DNA of 64,000 nt from Andeanibacterium sp035497315. Its GTDB lineage: Bacteria; Pseudomonadota; Alphaproteobacteria; Sphingomonadales; Sphingomonadaceae. Position 1 is the stretch's first letter. The number at the start of each line of letters is the position of its first letter. The position numbers and the translations under genes were made by a program. Of this stretch, positions 42,637 to 51,052 are shown piece by piece. Location of the stretch: assembly GCA_035497315.1 (NCBI GenBank), contig DATJDU010000079.1:11408-75407 (forward strand), read 5' to 3'. Under the pieces are notes generated by a model. It was not told the origin of the DNA. It saw only the letters and a program-made list of their open reading frames with translations, and searched no databases.

Positions 42637-44058
42637 TCAATCGACCGAAAAGTTCAGGAAGCTCGGGATCGGGCCATTCCAGCCGCCATCGTCGGGTTCT
42701 GCGGCCTCTTGCCGGGGGCGCCGTTCTTCTCGGCGGGGAGGACGGGAATCCTCACGGCGTTCAGGCCTGGGCTTCTTCGCCTCGACCTGCTCGACGCGCT
42801 CTTCAGGTTCGCGGCGATTCGCCGGCTCTGCGCGCTCCTCGCGCGGGGCATCCTTGGCCTTACGGCCTCGTGCCGGACGCTTCGCCTTGGGCTTTTCAGC
42901 TTCTTCCGGTTGATCGGCGCGATCTTCCGCAGGCTCTTTGCCGCCATTCATATCGAAGACCGGAATCTTCATGCCGGTCAGCTTCTCGACATTGGCGATC
43001 GCCTCACCATCGTCCTCGGCCACGAAAGTGAAGGCCCGGCCCTTGGCGCCCGCGCGGCCTGTACGGCCGATGCGATGGACGTAATCGTCAGGATGCCAGG
43101 GCGTGTCGAAATTGAAGACGTGGCTCACGCCCTTCACGTCGATGCCGCGCGCGGCAACGTCGGAGGCGCAAAGGATGTTGATCTTGCCGTCCTTGAACAG
43201 CTGCAGCTCCGCAATGCGGGATGCCTGATCCATGTCGCCGTGAATCTCGCCCACCGAGAAACCGTCGCGCTTGAGGGTTTTGGCCAGTTCGCGCACCGTG
43301 GTCTTACGATTGGCGAAGATCAGGGCGCTGCTGACATCGTCGGTCCGCAGCAGATGGCGCAACACATCGCGCTTCTTGCGGGCCGGGACCAGCACCTTGT
43401 GCTGAGCGATGTTGATATTCGCGGTGGCCGGGCGGGCGACCTCGATCATCTTGGGATTCGTGAGGAACTTGTCCGCCAGCTTCTTGATCGGCCCAGGCAT
43501 GGTGGCCGAAAAGAGCAGCGTCTGGCGATTGGCGGGCAGCTTGGTGCAGATGAATTCGATGTCGGGAATGAAGCCCATGTCGAGCATCCGGTCCGCCTCG
43601 TCGATCACCAGCAGATCGCAGCCGGTGAGCAGAATCTTGCCCCGCTCGAACAAATCCATCAGGCGGCCCGGCGTGGCAATCAGCACGTCGACGCCTTCGT
43701 TCAGCGCCTTGACCTGATCGCCCATCTGCACGCCGCCGATCAGCAGCGCCATCTTGAGATCGTGATTCTTGCCGTATTTCTCGAAATTCTCGGCAACCTG
43801 GGCGGCCAATTCGCGGGTCGGTTCCAGAATCAGGCTGCGCGGCATCAGGGCGCGGCGCCGACCGTGAGAAAGAATATCGATCATCGGCAGGACGAAGCTG
43901 GCGGTTTTGCCCGTGCCCGTCTGCGCGATCGCGATCAGATCTTTCATCATCTGGATCTGGGGGATCGCCTGGGCCTGGATCGGCGTGGGCGTGTCATAGC
44001 CGGCGGATTCAACCGCTTGCAGCAATTCGTCAGACAGGCCGAGATCGGCAAATTTCAT
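42637..44058 (-). CDS. DEAD-box ATP-dependent RNA helicase (RhlE-like)
   Basis: This 473-residue protein has all DEAD-box motifs: Q-motif PTPIQAQAIP, motif I AQTGTGKT, Ia PTRELAAQ, II DEAD, III SAT, IV IFANRK, V ARGID and VI HRIGRTGRAG. The last 80 residues are a basic, Arg/Glu/Pro-rich tail typical of RhlE-type helicases that remodel rRNA or mRNA. The start MKFADLGLSDEL at 44058 was preferred over an in-frame extension. It ends convergently with uvrD. Confidence 0.93.
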   Translation of the reverse strand: MKFADLGLSDELLQAVESAGYDTPTPIQAQAIPQIQMMKDLIAIAQTGTGKTASFVLPMIDILSHGRRRALMPRSLILEPTRELAAQVAENFEKYGKNHDLKMALLIGGVQMGDQVKALNEGVDVLIATPGRLMDLFERGKILLTGCDLLVIDEADRMLDMGFIPDIEFICTKLPANRQTLLFSATMPGPIKKLADKFLTNPKMIEVARPATANINIAQHKVLVPARKKRDVLRHLLRTDDVSSALIFANRKTTVRELAKTLKRDGFSVGEIHGDMDQASRIAELQLFKDGKINILCASDVAARGIDVKGVSHVFNFDTPWHPDDYVHRIGRTGRAGAKGRAFTFVAEDDGEAIANVEKLTGMKIPVFDMNGGKEPAEDRADQPEEAEKPKAKRPARGRKAKDAPREERAEPANRREPEERVEQVEAKKPRPERREDSRPPRREERRPRQEAAEPDDGGWNGPIPSFLNFSVD

Positions 44059-44202
44059 AGGATCGATAGTGTCCGGGTTCGGCACGGGCCGCGAAATGCG
44101 CCCAGCCCTGGCGAAAGCTGCGCGCCATAAAGCGCACTGCAAACGCCGCGTCCTAGGCCGAACCGATAGGAAAAGTCAAGGAAATGGCCGAGGTGTCAGC
44201 AG

Positions 44203-44784
44203 TCAGTCTCTGACTGCTACAAGCTGGCGGAACTGCTTGAGTTCGCATTTAGCACCGGCGCGGGAATGGATCTTGTCGCGTTTTACGCACAGCATCCCGT
44301 CTTCGGTGTGCTGAACGTAGAAGCCGGAATAGAAATCACGCGCGCTACATGCCTTTTCAAGCGCGGCACTGATTACCTTACGATCACGCATGAACAACAG
44401 CAATCGATTGTCGGCCGACGTTGCCACGCCGGCGATTCCCTCCGCAGAAATACAATTGCCGAACTTACGTTCCTCCACATGAGTGGAACTGCGGCCCTGC
44501 GGCAATTGGGCAAGAATATCGCGCTGGCTGGCTGCGGCACGCGGGGAGATACGGATGGTAACGCTCTGTTCGATCCGCACCTGGGCATTCTCGTCCGGCA
44601 GCGCGCTTTCGCCCAGCGAGAGCGATGGAAACGAGCCTTCGACCGCAGTTCCCAGCGAACCGCCCGCGCCGGAATCCTCCGCCACAAGGCGCACTTTCCC
44701 ACCGCCGGAAACGTGAGACGCATCATCCAGCCCGACAGGAAAAAGCAGGGCAAGCGGCGCGAGGAAGGCAGCGAAGCTGTTCAT
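44203..44784 (-). CDS. secreted hypothetical protein
   Basis: This 193-residue protein has an N-terminal hydrophobic segment (residues 3-20) that looks like a signal peptide. The mature part lacks obvious motifs but has four Cys residues, and its middle reads SVTIRISPRA. I do not recognise a family. The composition is normal for the genome and the reading frame has no shadow on the opposite strand that looks better. It lies between the DEAD-box helicase and the flavoprotein, divergent from the latter. Confidence 0.6.
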   Translation of the reverse strand: MNSFAAFLAPLALLFPVGLDDASHVSGGGKVRLVAEDSGAGGSLGTAVEGSFPSLSLGESALPDENAQVRIEQSVTIRISPRAAASQRDILAQLPQGRSSTHVEERKFGNCISAEGIAGVATSADNRLLLFMRDRKVISAALEKACSARDFYSGFYVQHTEDGMLCVKRDKIHSRAGAKCELKQFRQLVAVRD

Positions 44785-44943
44785 TTAAAATCGAACCAAA
44801 CGGGCGCCCCATGCATCCCGTCACCCCTGTCTCCATTAAGATCCCCGCTTGAACATCGGCTTAACCCCTCACCGGCAAGTTGCAAGCGCGCGTCCGGCGG
44901 CAACTACTGGCAAGCGTGCGACCATCTGTGCCATAGGCCCGAC

Positions 44944-46386
44944 ATGAGCGAGACCTTCCTGAACGAAGCCGAGGCACTGCTCGGCCCACGCGGGCTGACC
45001 CGCGACCCCGAATTGATGGAACCTTGGCTGACCGACTGGCGCGGCCGCTTCACCGGCGCCGCGCAGGCCATGGCATCGCCTGCTTCGACCGAAGAAGTAT
45101 CGGCCCTGGTGAAACTATGCGCGGCCCACGGCATCGCCATCGTACCGCAAGGCGGGAACAGCGGCATGTGCGGCGGCGCGACCCCGGACAGGAGCGGCAA
45201 GGAAATCGTCCTCTCGCTGCGACGGATGCATGCGATTCGCTCGATCGACGAAGTTTCACGCCAGGCTGTGTGCGAGGCCGGGGTAATCCTGCAGAATTTC
45301 CACGAAGCGGTGGAGGCCCACGGCCTGCGCTTCCCACTGACCCTAGGAGGCAAAGGTTCGGCCACCATCGGCGGGCTGGTCTCCACCAATGCCGGCGGCA
45401 CACAGGTGCTGCGCCATGGTGCAATGCGGGCGCAGGTGCTGGGGCTGGAGGCGGTTCTGGCCGATGGCAGCGTGTTCAGCGCGCTCACTCCGCTCAAGAA
45501 AGACAATCGGGGCTTCGATCTCAAGCAATTGCTGATCGGCTCCGAAGGCACGCTGGGCGTTGTAACTGCTGCCACGCTGCGCCTTTCCCCCGGACTGGCC
45601 GACCGGCTGGTATTGTGGGCGGGTGTATCTTCCCTACAAGCGGCACGCACCCTGCTGCTCCATTGCGAGGATGTGGCGGGCGAGGCGCTGGAAGGTTTCG
45701 AAGTGATGGCCCAGTCCACGCTGGAGGACGTGATCGAGCATCTGCCCGGCGCCCGCGCGCCGTTGGGGGGCGTCCATGCCTGGCATGCACTGATTGAAAT
45801 CGTGGCCGAACGAGGCAGCAATCGCGACCTGCGCCAGCTTGCCGAGGAAATGCTCGGCTCCGCCTTCGAGAGGGAGCTGCTGGAAGATGCAGCGATCTCT
45901 GCCAATGAAGCACAGGCGGAAGCCTTCTGGCTGCTGCGCGATTCGATCGCCCCGGCGGAACGGGCAAAGGGCCCGGCCGTGCAGCACGATATTTCCGTGG
46001 CCGTAGAAAAAATGCCGGATTTCGTGGATGCCGCCATTCCGCTGATCGAAGCCGCCTGGCCCGGCACGGAAGCGATCGCATTCGGCCATCTGGGCGACGG
46101 CAATGTCCATTTCCACGTCATCGCCCCGCCCGGTGCCGATCCACTCGCGTGGCAGGAAGGCCAGGGCAAGGAGATCAGCGCCCAGGTCTATGATCTTGTG
46201 ACGCAATGGCATGGGTCGATCAGTGCGGAACACGGCATCGGCCAGCTCAAGCGTGACGAACTCGCCCGGCTGGGAGACCCGGTTTCGCTGGCCATGATGC
46301 GTGCCGTAAAGCACGCGTTGGACCCGGCCGGACTGCTCAATCCGGGGAAACTCGTGCCTCTTGCACCGGACGGCGACACGCCCTAA
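44944..46386 (+). CDS. FAD-binding D-2-hydroxyacid dehydrogenase (D2HGDH/GlcD-like)
   Basis: This 480-residue flavoprotein has an N-terminal FAD_binding_4 domain with VPQGGNSGMCGG (a P-loop-like FAD contact) and GGLVSTNAGG. The C-terminal FAD-linked oxidase domain has the metal/substrate motif FGHLGDGNVHFH and ends with AEHGIGQLK. This pattern is closest to D-2-hydroxyglutarate or D-lactate/glycolate dehydrogenases. The exact substrate cannot be read. A lone gene 67 bp upstream of sapC; its start at 44944 precedes the conserved region directly. Confidence 0.88.
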   Translation: MSETFLNEAEALLGPRGLTRDPELMEPWLTDWRGRFTGAAQAMASPASTEEVSALVKLCAAHGIAIVPQGGNSGMCGGATPDRSGKEIVLSLRRMHAIRSIDEVSRQAVCEAGVILQNFHEAVEAHGLRFPLTLGGKGSATIGGLVSTNAGGTQVLRHGAMRAQVLGLEAVLADGSVFSALTPLKKDNRGFDLKQLLIGSEGTLGVVTAATLRLSPGLADRLVLWAGVSSLQAARTLLLHCEDVAGEALEGFEVMAQSTLEDVIEHLPGARAPLGGVHAWHALIEIVAERGSNRDLRQLAEEMLGSAFERELLEDAAISANEAQAEAFWLLRDSIAPAERAKGPAVQHDISVAVEKMPDFVDAAIPLIEAAWPGTEAIAFGHLGDGNVHFHVIAPPGADPLAWQEGQGKEISAQVYDLVTQWHGSISAEHGIGQLKRDELARLGDPVSLAMMRAVKHALDPAGLLNPGKLVPLAPDGDTP

Positions 46387-46453
46387 AGCCCCCGGCTTGA
46401 ACCCCGCGGAAACTGCCGCTTTCTTGCAATTTTTTGACGTCGGAGAGATGCCA

Positions 46454-47233
46454 ATGGCCACCGCGCCGAGCCCTAGCCTGCCCCTGTTCTACAAGGATCT
46501 GATGCCGCTCAACCGGCGCGACCACGAAAAATGGCGTTCGCGCCGCATCGATACGGCAGACTGGCTGATCGGCCAGCACGCTGTGCCCGTAACGGTTGAC
46601 GAATTCGGCCTGGCTCAGCGTCATTTCCCGATCGTCTTTTCGTCCGGCGAACGCCCGGTTCCGCTGGCGCTGTTCGGCCTGAACGAAGGTGTGAACGTCT
46701 ATGTCGACGACAAGGGCACCGTCAGCAACGATATCTATATCCCGGCCTATGTCCGCCGTTATCCTTTCCTGCTCGCCAAGCTGGACCCGAAGAACGACGT
46801 GATGTCGCTCTGCTTCGATCCGTCGAGCAAGCTGCTGGGCGAATTCGAAGAAGGCGACATCCTGTTCGAGGGCGAGGAACCGGCTGAATTCATCAAGGGC
46901 GTGATGCAGTTCTGCGAACGCTTCGAGGAAGCGGGCATGCGTACCCAGTCCTTCATCGACGAACTGCTCAAGCATGATTTGCTGATGGACGGTGAAGTTG
47001 CGATCACACAGGATGGCCTTGAGCAGCCGTTCATTTATCGCGGCTTCAAGATGATCAATCAGGAAAAGCTGCGCGAAGTACGCGGCGACGTGCTCCGCAC
47101 CTGGAACCAGAATGGCATGCTGGCGCTGATCTTCGCCCATATGCTGTCGCTGGACCTGCTGCGTGTGATCTTTGGTCGCCAGACGGCACAGGGCAAGGGC
47201 CCCGGCGCCACCCCCGCCAATCAGGTGAACTGA
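46454..47233 (+). CDS. SapC family protein
   Basis: This 259-residue protein matches the SapC family along its length, with LFYKDLMPLNRRDHEKWRSRR near the N-terminus and FIYRGFKMINQEKLREVRGDVLR toward the end. SapC was named from S-layer secretion loci, but family members are widespread in alphaproteobacteria with no S-layer. The start at 46454 has GGAGAG six bases before it. No secretion or S-layer genes are nearby. Function unknown. A hairpin and a candidate small RNA follow. Confidence 0.85.
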   Translation: MATAPSPSLPLFYKDLMPLNRRDHEKWRSRRIDTADWLIGQHAVPVTVDEFGLAQRHFPIVFSSGERPVPLALFGLNEGVNVYVDDKGTVSNDIYIPAYVRRYPFLLAKLDPKNDVMSLCFDPSSKLLGEFEEGDILFEGEEPAEFIKGVMQFCERFEEAGMRTQSFIDELLKHDLLMDGEVAITQDGLEQPFIYRGFKMINQEKLREVRGDVLRTWNQNGMLALIFAHMLSLDLLRVIFGRQTAQGKGPGATPANQVN

Positions 47234-47276
47234 CACTGCGAAATCCGGCGGCGGCTCCGGCCAAAGCCATTTGAAA

Positions 47277-47325
47277 AAAGATAGGCGCCCCCGGGCTTGC
47301 AATTGCCCGGCGGGCGTCTATCTTT
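47277..47325. terminator. long hairpin after the SapC gene
   Basis: Two 20-21 base arms (47277-47296 and 47305-47325) pair with a loop TTGCAATT; one arm base is bulged. It lies 43 bp after the sapC stop. The 3' side reads TCTTT. It probably terminates sapC or stabilises its mRNA; it also overlaps the candidate promoter of the downstream small RNA. Confidence 0.6.
47297..47324 (+). promoter_or_regulatory. candidate promoter of the small RNA
   Basis: TTGCAA (47297-47302) and TATCTT (47319-47324) are 16 bases apart, immediately before the candidate small RNA. The promoter lies inside the long hairpin, which is a caution. Confidence 0.4.
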
Positions 47326-47330
47326 AAGAG

Positions 47331-47434
47331 GTCCGGTTGCAGCTTCCCTCATGGCTCAGCTGGATAAGTACGCGAGAGCGTACTTCCTCCCTGTACCTTG
47401 GCCACCTCGTGCCCCGTGCACGAGGTGGTTTTTT
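47331..47434 (+). ncRNA. candidate small RNA with two hairpins and CCTCCC-like motifs
   Basis: After a 35-base single-stranded 5' part containing CTTCCCTC (47343-47350), the transcript folds into a perfect hairpin AAGTACGC-GAGA-GCGTACTT (47366-47385) capped by a GNRA-type tetraloop. It continues with TCCTCCCTG (47386-47393), then the terminator stem CCACCTCGTGC/GCACGAGGTGG (47402-47428) and six T residues (47429-47434). No ORF is plausible. The layout recalls Hfq-dependent sRNAs with unpaired anti-Shine-Dalgarno motifs such as alphaproteobacterial mmgR/CcsR. Assignment to a named family is not possible from sequence alone. Confidence 0.55.
47402..47434 (+). terminator. strong rho-independent terminator
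   Basis: An 11-pair GC-rich stem with loop CCCGT is followed by six T residues. It is the 3' end of the candidate small RNA. It also separates the region from the convergent N-formylglutamate amidohydrolase gene. Confidence 0.9.
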
Positions 47435-47462
47435 CTTGCCTGCGCTTTGCGTATCCAGGCGC

Positions 47463-48473
47463 TTACTCCGCAGCCTGCGGAAGCTGGGCACCCCGCCCCA
47501 AGATGGCCGTTTCCGTCGCCAGTCTCCGAACCAGCGCAACCAGCGCGGCAATCATGCCCGCCATCGCATCCACCGGCTCGGCCAGTCGCCGGTCGAGATA
47601 GGTCGAGCGACATATCTCGATCTGGATCGCATGGATGCCCCGCTCGGGCGCAGCGTGGCGTTCAAGCACATAGCCCCCGGCATAGGGCCGGTTATGGGCA
47701 GCAAGGCGCCGTTGCTGGTTGAACTCGTCAAAAGCGGCGGCACACAGCGCCCCGTCGCAGGTTGCACCGAAACGATCGCCCAGCACGATATGCGGAGCCG
47801 GATCGCCCAGCCCGCGCGAACCGAGCGGCGGCATGGAATGCAGATCAATCAGCAATGCCGCACCCCAGCGACCGCGCAGACTGGCAAGGCTTTGCGAAAT
47901 AGCTTCGTGATAGGGGCGGTGCACGCCGTTCAGGCGCGCCTCAAGCTCGCTCTCCTCCAGCCGGGCCCTCCACAATTCGCCCAGCCCCGCCAGGCGGCGA
48001 GGCACGAGGCCAAGCCCGCTGCGCGCACGGCGGCCTACCTGCTGCCCCCGCCGACCCGCCGGTGCACCTTGGCGCAGCATCTCCCAATCCATCTCATCGG
48101 GCGCGCGGTTGAGATCGATCATCGCCCGCGGCGCATGGGCGACCAGCAGGGCCGCCCCCGTTTCCCGCGCAATGGCGGTGCCCAGCAGATCGACATAACG
48201 GTCTTCCAGCCGCAGCACCGCTTCGCCCGGATTGCGCATCTGGCCGATGAGGCCTTGCGGATAGAGCCTGCCCGCATGAGGCACGGCTACAAGCACGGGA
48301 ATCGGTGAAGGATCGCGCCTGGTGAGCGTGAAGGCAGGCTGCCCGGCCGAGCCGGGAATCACCCCTCCCCTGAGGCCATGCGATTCGCGCGTGTAAGGAT
48401 TGTCATCCACGATCCGCCCTTGCTGGCCCGGATCGCTAACCAAGTCAAAGCAGCCTGTATCAAAGCAGGCCAA
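47463..48473 (-). CDS. N-formylglutamate amidohydrolase-like protein
   Basis: This protein of about 336 residues matches the FGase family: the central VAVPHAGRLYP, RLEDRYVDLL and LLVAHAPRAMIDLNRAPDEMD, and the metal/substrate histidines in LLIDLHSMPPLG. The canonical enzyme hydrolyses N-formylglutamate in histidine degradation. The hut genes are absent here, so the physiological substrate is open. The N-terminal 40 residues are weakly conserved and the start could be further downstream. It is divergent from cpdR, a neighbour pair seen in other alphaproteobacteria. Confidence 0.85.
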   Translation of the reverse strand: MACFDTGCFDLVSDPGQQGRIVDDNPYTRESHGLRGGVIPGSAGQPAFTLTRRDPSPIPVLVAVPHAGRLYPQGLIGQMRNPGEAVLRLEDRYVDLLGTAIARETGAALLVAHAPRAMIDLNRAPDEMDWEMLRQGAPAGRRGQQVGRRARSGLGLVPRRLAGLGELWRARLEESELEARLNGVHRPYHEAISQSLASLRGRWGAALLIDLHSMPPLGSRGLGDPAPHIVLGDRFGATCDGALCAAAFDEFNQQRRLAAHNRPYAGGYVLERHAAPERGIHAIQIEICRSTYLDRRLAEPVDAMAGMIAALVALVRRLATETAILGRGAQLPQAAE

Positions 48474-48548
48474 TCGTGATTGCGAACGAGATTATTAACG
48501 GCCCATAGGCTATAGCCTTCGCCCACCAGACATCGAAAAGGGACGGGT

Positions 48549-48923
48549 ATGCGGCAAATCCTGCTGGCCGAAGACGACGAGGCCATGCGCACCTATCTGG
48601 CGCGAGCACTTGAAAATGCAGGATATCGGGTTTCGGCCGTGGATCGCGGCACGACGGCATTGCCGCTGCTGGAAACGGGCGAATATGATCTGCTTTTGTC
48701 CGACATCGTCATGCCGGAAATGGACGGGATCGAGCTTGCCCAGCGCTGCGGTGAAATCAGCCCGCACACCAAGGTAATGTTCATCACCGGCTTTGCCGCC
48801 GTATCGCTCAGGGCCAATCGCGAAAGCCCGCGGGCCAACGTGCTTTCCAAGCCTTTCCACCTGCGCGATCTGGTGCTGGAAATCGAACGCGTATTCGACG
48901 ATCAGGCATCTCTGATGCTGTAA
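48549..48923 (+). CDS. cpdR: single-domain response regulator CpdR
   Basis: This 124-residue receiver has the acidic pocket EDD near residue 8, the phosphorylated Asp52 in LLSDIVMPEMDG, the switch Thr in MFITGFAAV and the Lys in LSKPFHLRDLV. The sequence is close to Caulobacter CpdR in length and in the RxYLARALE and FITGFAAV patterns. CpdR receives phosphate from CckA via ChpT and, unphosphorylated, primes ClpXP proteolysis of cell-cycle proteins. A CckA-like hybrid kinase end lies in this window. It precedes tRNA-Val. Confidence 0.88.
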   Translation: MRQILLAEDDEAMRTYLARALENAGYRVSAVDRGTTALPLLETGEYDLLLSDIVMPEMDGIELAQRCGEISPHTKVMFITGFAAVSLRANRESPRANVLSKPFHLRDLVLEIERVFDDQASLML

Positions 48924-49025
48924 AAAACGGCGGAAGCGAAAAAGCTTGCCGCCAGCCACTTGCAACCGGGGAAAGGCGCCGCTAAACGGCCCGCCTGCCG
49001 GGAGTAACGGCAGAACAAATGGTGC

Positions 49026-49100
49026 GGGCGTATAGCTCAGTGGTAGAGCACTATGTTGACATCGTAGGGGTCGCAAGTTCAATCCTTGCTACGCCCACCA
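49026..49100 (+). tRNA. tRNA-Val (anticodon GAC)
   Basis: A 75-nt cloverleaf has the acceptor stem GGGCGTA/TACGCCC and the D-arm AGCTCAGTGGTAGAGC. The anticodon stem CTATG/CGTAG with loop TTGACAT gives anticodon GAC. The T-arm reads AAGTTCAATCCTT and the 3' CCA is encoded. A terminator follows. Confidence 0.95.
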
Positions 49101-49110
49101 TTTGCGAAGA

Positions 49111-49135
49111 AGCGCCGCGCCAGCGGCGCTTTTTT
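49111..49135 (+). terminator. rho-independent terminator of tRNA-Val
   Basis: The stem AGCGCCGC/GCGGCGCT with loop GCCA is followed by TTTTT, 10 bp after the tRNA 3' end. Confidence 0.85.
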
Positions 49136-49242
49136 CGTTTTGGGGCCGGTTTGGAGCCCTGATTACGGTGCGTAGCTATTGAGTACGGACCCCGTGCTGC
49201 TAAGAGGCCCCTCATCCCATTTCTCTAGGCACAGGGGCCCAC

Positions 49243-50466
49243 ATGGCGAAGATCAAGGTCGCGAATCCCGTCGTCGAGATCGACGGCGACGAAATGACGC
49301 GCATTATCTGGCAATGGATTCGCGAAAGGCTGATCCAGCCTTATCTCGATATCGACCTCATCTATTTCGATCTCTCGGTCGAAAAGCGCGATGAGACGGA
49401 CGACCAGATCACAATCGATTCCGCCAATGCGATCAAGCAGTACGGCGTAGGCGTGAAATGCGCCACGATCACGCCGGACGAAGGCCGCGTGCAGGAATTC
49501 GGCCTCAAGCAGATGTGGAAGAGCCCCAACGGCACGATCCGCAACATTCTGGGCGGCACGATCTTCCGCGAACCGATCGTGATTTCCAATGTCCCCCGCC
49601 TGGTGCCGGGCTGGACCGACCCGATCGTGGTCGGTCGCCACGCCTTTGGCGACCAGTACCGCGCGACCGACTTCCTCGTTCCCGGCAAGGGCAAGCTGCG
49701 CCTGGTGTTCGAAGGCGAGGACGGCACGGTGATCGACCGCGAAGTGTTCAACTTCCCGTCCCCCGGCGTCGCCATGTCGATGTACAATCTCGACGATTCG
49801 ATCCGCGACTTCGCCCGCGCGAGCTTCAATTACGGGCTCGATCGTGGCTGGCCGGTCTATCTGTCGACCAAGAACACCATCATCAAGGCCTACGACGGGC
49901 GCTTCAAGGACCTGTTCCAGGAAGTGTTCGAAACCGAAGGCTTCAAGGACAAGTTCGCCGACGCCAAGATCTGGTACGAACACCGCCTGATCGACGATAT
50001 GGTCGCCTCGGCCCTCAAGTGGAGCGGCAAGTTCGTCTGGGCCTGCAAGAATTACGACGGCGACGTCCAGTCCGACGTGGTTGCGCAGGGCTTCGGCTCG
50101 CTCGGTCTGATGACCAGCGTGCTGATGTCGCCCGACGGCAAGACCGTGGAGGCCGAGGCCGCCCACGGCACCGTCACCCGCCATTATCGCCAGCACCAGC
50201 AGGGCAAGGCAACCAGCACCAACCCGATCGCCAGCATCTTCGCCTGGACGCGCGGCCTGATCTATCGCGGCCGTTTCGACAACACGCCCGATGTGGTGCG
50301 CTTTGCTGAAACGCTGGAAAAGGTCTGCATCCAGACCGTTGAAAGCGGCAAGATGACCAAGGACCTGGCGCTGCTCATCGGGCCGGACCAGCCTTGGATG
50401 ACCACCGAACAGTTCTTCGAGGCAATCGTCCAGAACCTCGAAACCGAAATGGCCCACTGGGCCTGA
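49243..50466 (+). CDS. icd: isocitrate dehydrogenase, NADP-dependent (IDH type of 400 residues)
   Basis: The enzyme oxidatively decarboxylates isocitrate to 2-oxoglutarate in the TCA cycle. The 407-residue protein is the eukaryote-like (type II, homodimeric) form: KVANPVVEIDGDEMTRIIW at the start, KSPNGTIRNILGGTIFREP near 100, and EAAHGTVTRHYR near 305 containing the NADP-binding site. This long type is common in alphaproteobacteria, unlike the E. coli type. A long terminator follows. Confidence 0.96.
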   Translation: MAKIKVANPVVEIDGDEMTRIIWQWIRERLIQPYLDIDLIYFDLSVEKRDETDDQITIDSANAIKQYGVGVKCATITPDEGRVQEFGLKQMWKSPNGTIRNILGGTIFREPIVISNVPRLVPGWTDPIVVGRHAFGDQYRATDFLVPGKGKLRLVFEGEDGTVIDREVFNFPSPGVAMSMYNLDDSIRDFARASFNYGLDRGWPVYLSTKNTIIKAYDGRFKDLFQEVFETEGFKDKFADAKIWYEHRLIDDMVASALKWSGKFVWACKNYDGDVQSDVVAQGFGSLGLMTSVLMSPDGKTVEAEAAHGTVTRHYRQHQQGKATSTNPIASIFAWTRGLIYRGRFDNTPDVVRFAETLEKVCIQTVESGKMTKDLALLIGPDQPWMTTEQFFEAIVQNLETEMAHWA

Positions 50467-50494
50467 TCTGAAGCCTCTCGGCCAAGAGCTACAG

Positions 50495-50536
50495 AAAAGG
50501 CCGGGTCTGCACTGTCGCAGACCCGGCCTTTTCTTT
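50495..50536 (+). terminator. terminator of icd
   Basis: The 16-pair stem AAAAGGCCGGGTCTGC/GCAGACCCGGCCTTTT is followed by CTTTT. As it is symmetrical in A/T ends it may also end the convergent gene 50559-50945. Confidence 0.85.
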
Positions 50537-50558
50537 TACCTCAAGCCTGCGGGTGTCC

Positions 50559-50945
50559 TTACTCGGGAGGCGGACATGCCGTCTCGACCGGGCTAGGGAT
50601 CGGCTTCGCGTCAATTTCCGTGGTATCCACACGCAACTTTATGCCGCTATCGAAGAAAGTCGGTGCGGTACTGCAAAGGCCAGTCAACAGCGCATATGAG
50701 ATTTCGGACGCCGTGACATCCCCGCGCCAATTCTCAGGGCCGTCGATCCTTATCACAACGATCTCCCCTTCGGCGCGGATCGCCTTGATAACCACACCAC
50801 CGCCATAGTCGCTGCCAACAAGACCCTGAATCCATTGCACAAGTTCCGCCGCCTGATCCGCGACGGACTGCGCCTGAAGCGCATGCGAACCGACAAATGT
50901 GGCCGATGCAACAAGGCCTGCAGCCAGAACCTTCAACCGTCTCAT
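50559..50945 (-). CDS. secreted hypothetical protein
   Basis: This 128-residue protein has a signal peptide (MRRLKVLAAGLVASATFVGSH, cleaved near LQAQS). A short mature domain with two cysteines (GLCSTAP and ETACPPP) follows. The ATG at 50945 follows a GGGGG stretch about five bases upstream; an upstream in-frame start at 50957 is also possible. I do not recognise a family. The gene ends convergently with icd and is preceded by repeat R3. Confidence 0.6.
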   Translation of the reverse strand: MRRLKVLAAGLVASATFVGSHALQAQSVADQAAELVQWIQGLVGSDYGGGVVIKAIRAEGEIVVIRIDGPENWRGDVTASEISYALLTGLCSTAPTFFDSGIKLRVDTTEIDAKPIPSPVETACPPPE

Positions 50946-51052
50946 AAATGCCCCCATTCCCGACTGGGAAGTGAAACGCCCGTTTCGAACCAAGGCGATC
51001 GACGAGCGATCAACGCCTTCCAGCGCCTGTTCTTGCCCATTCGGTGGCCTGC

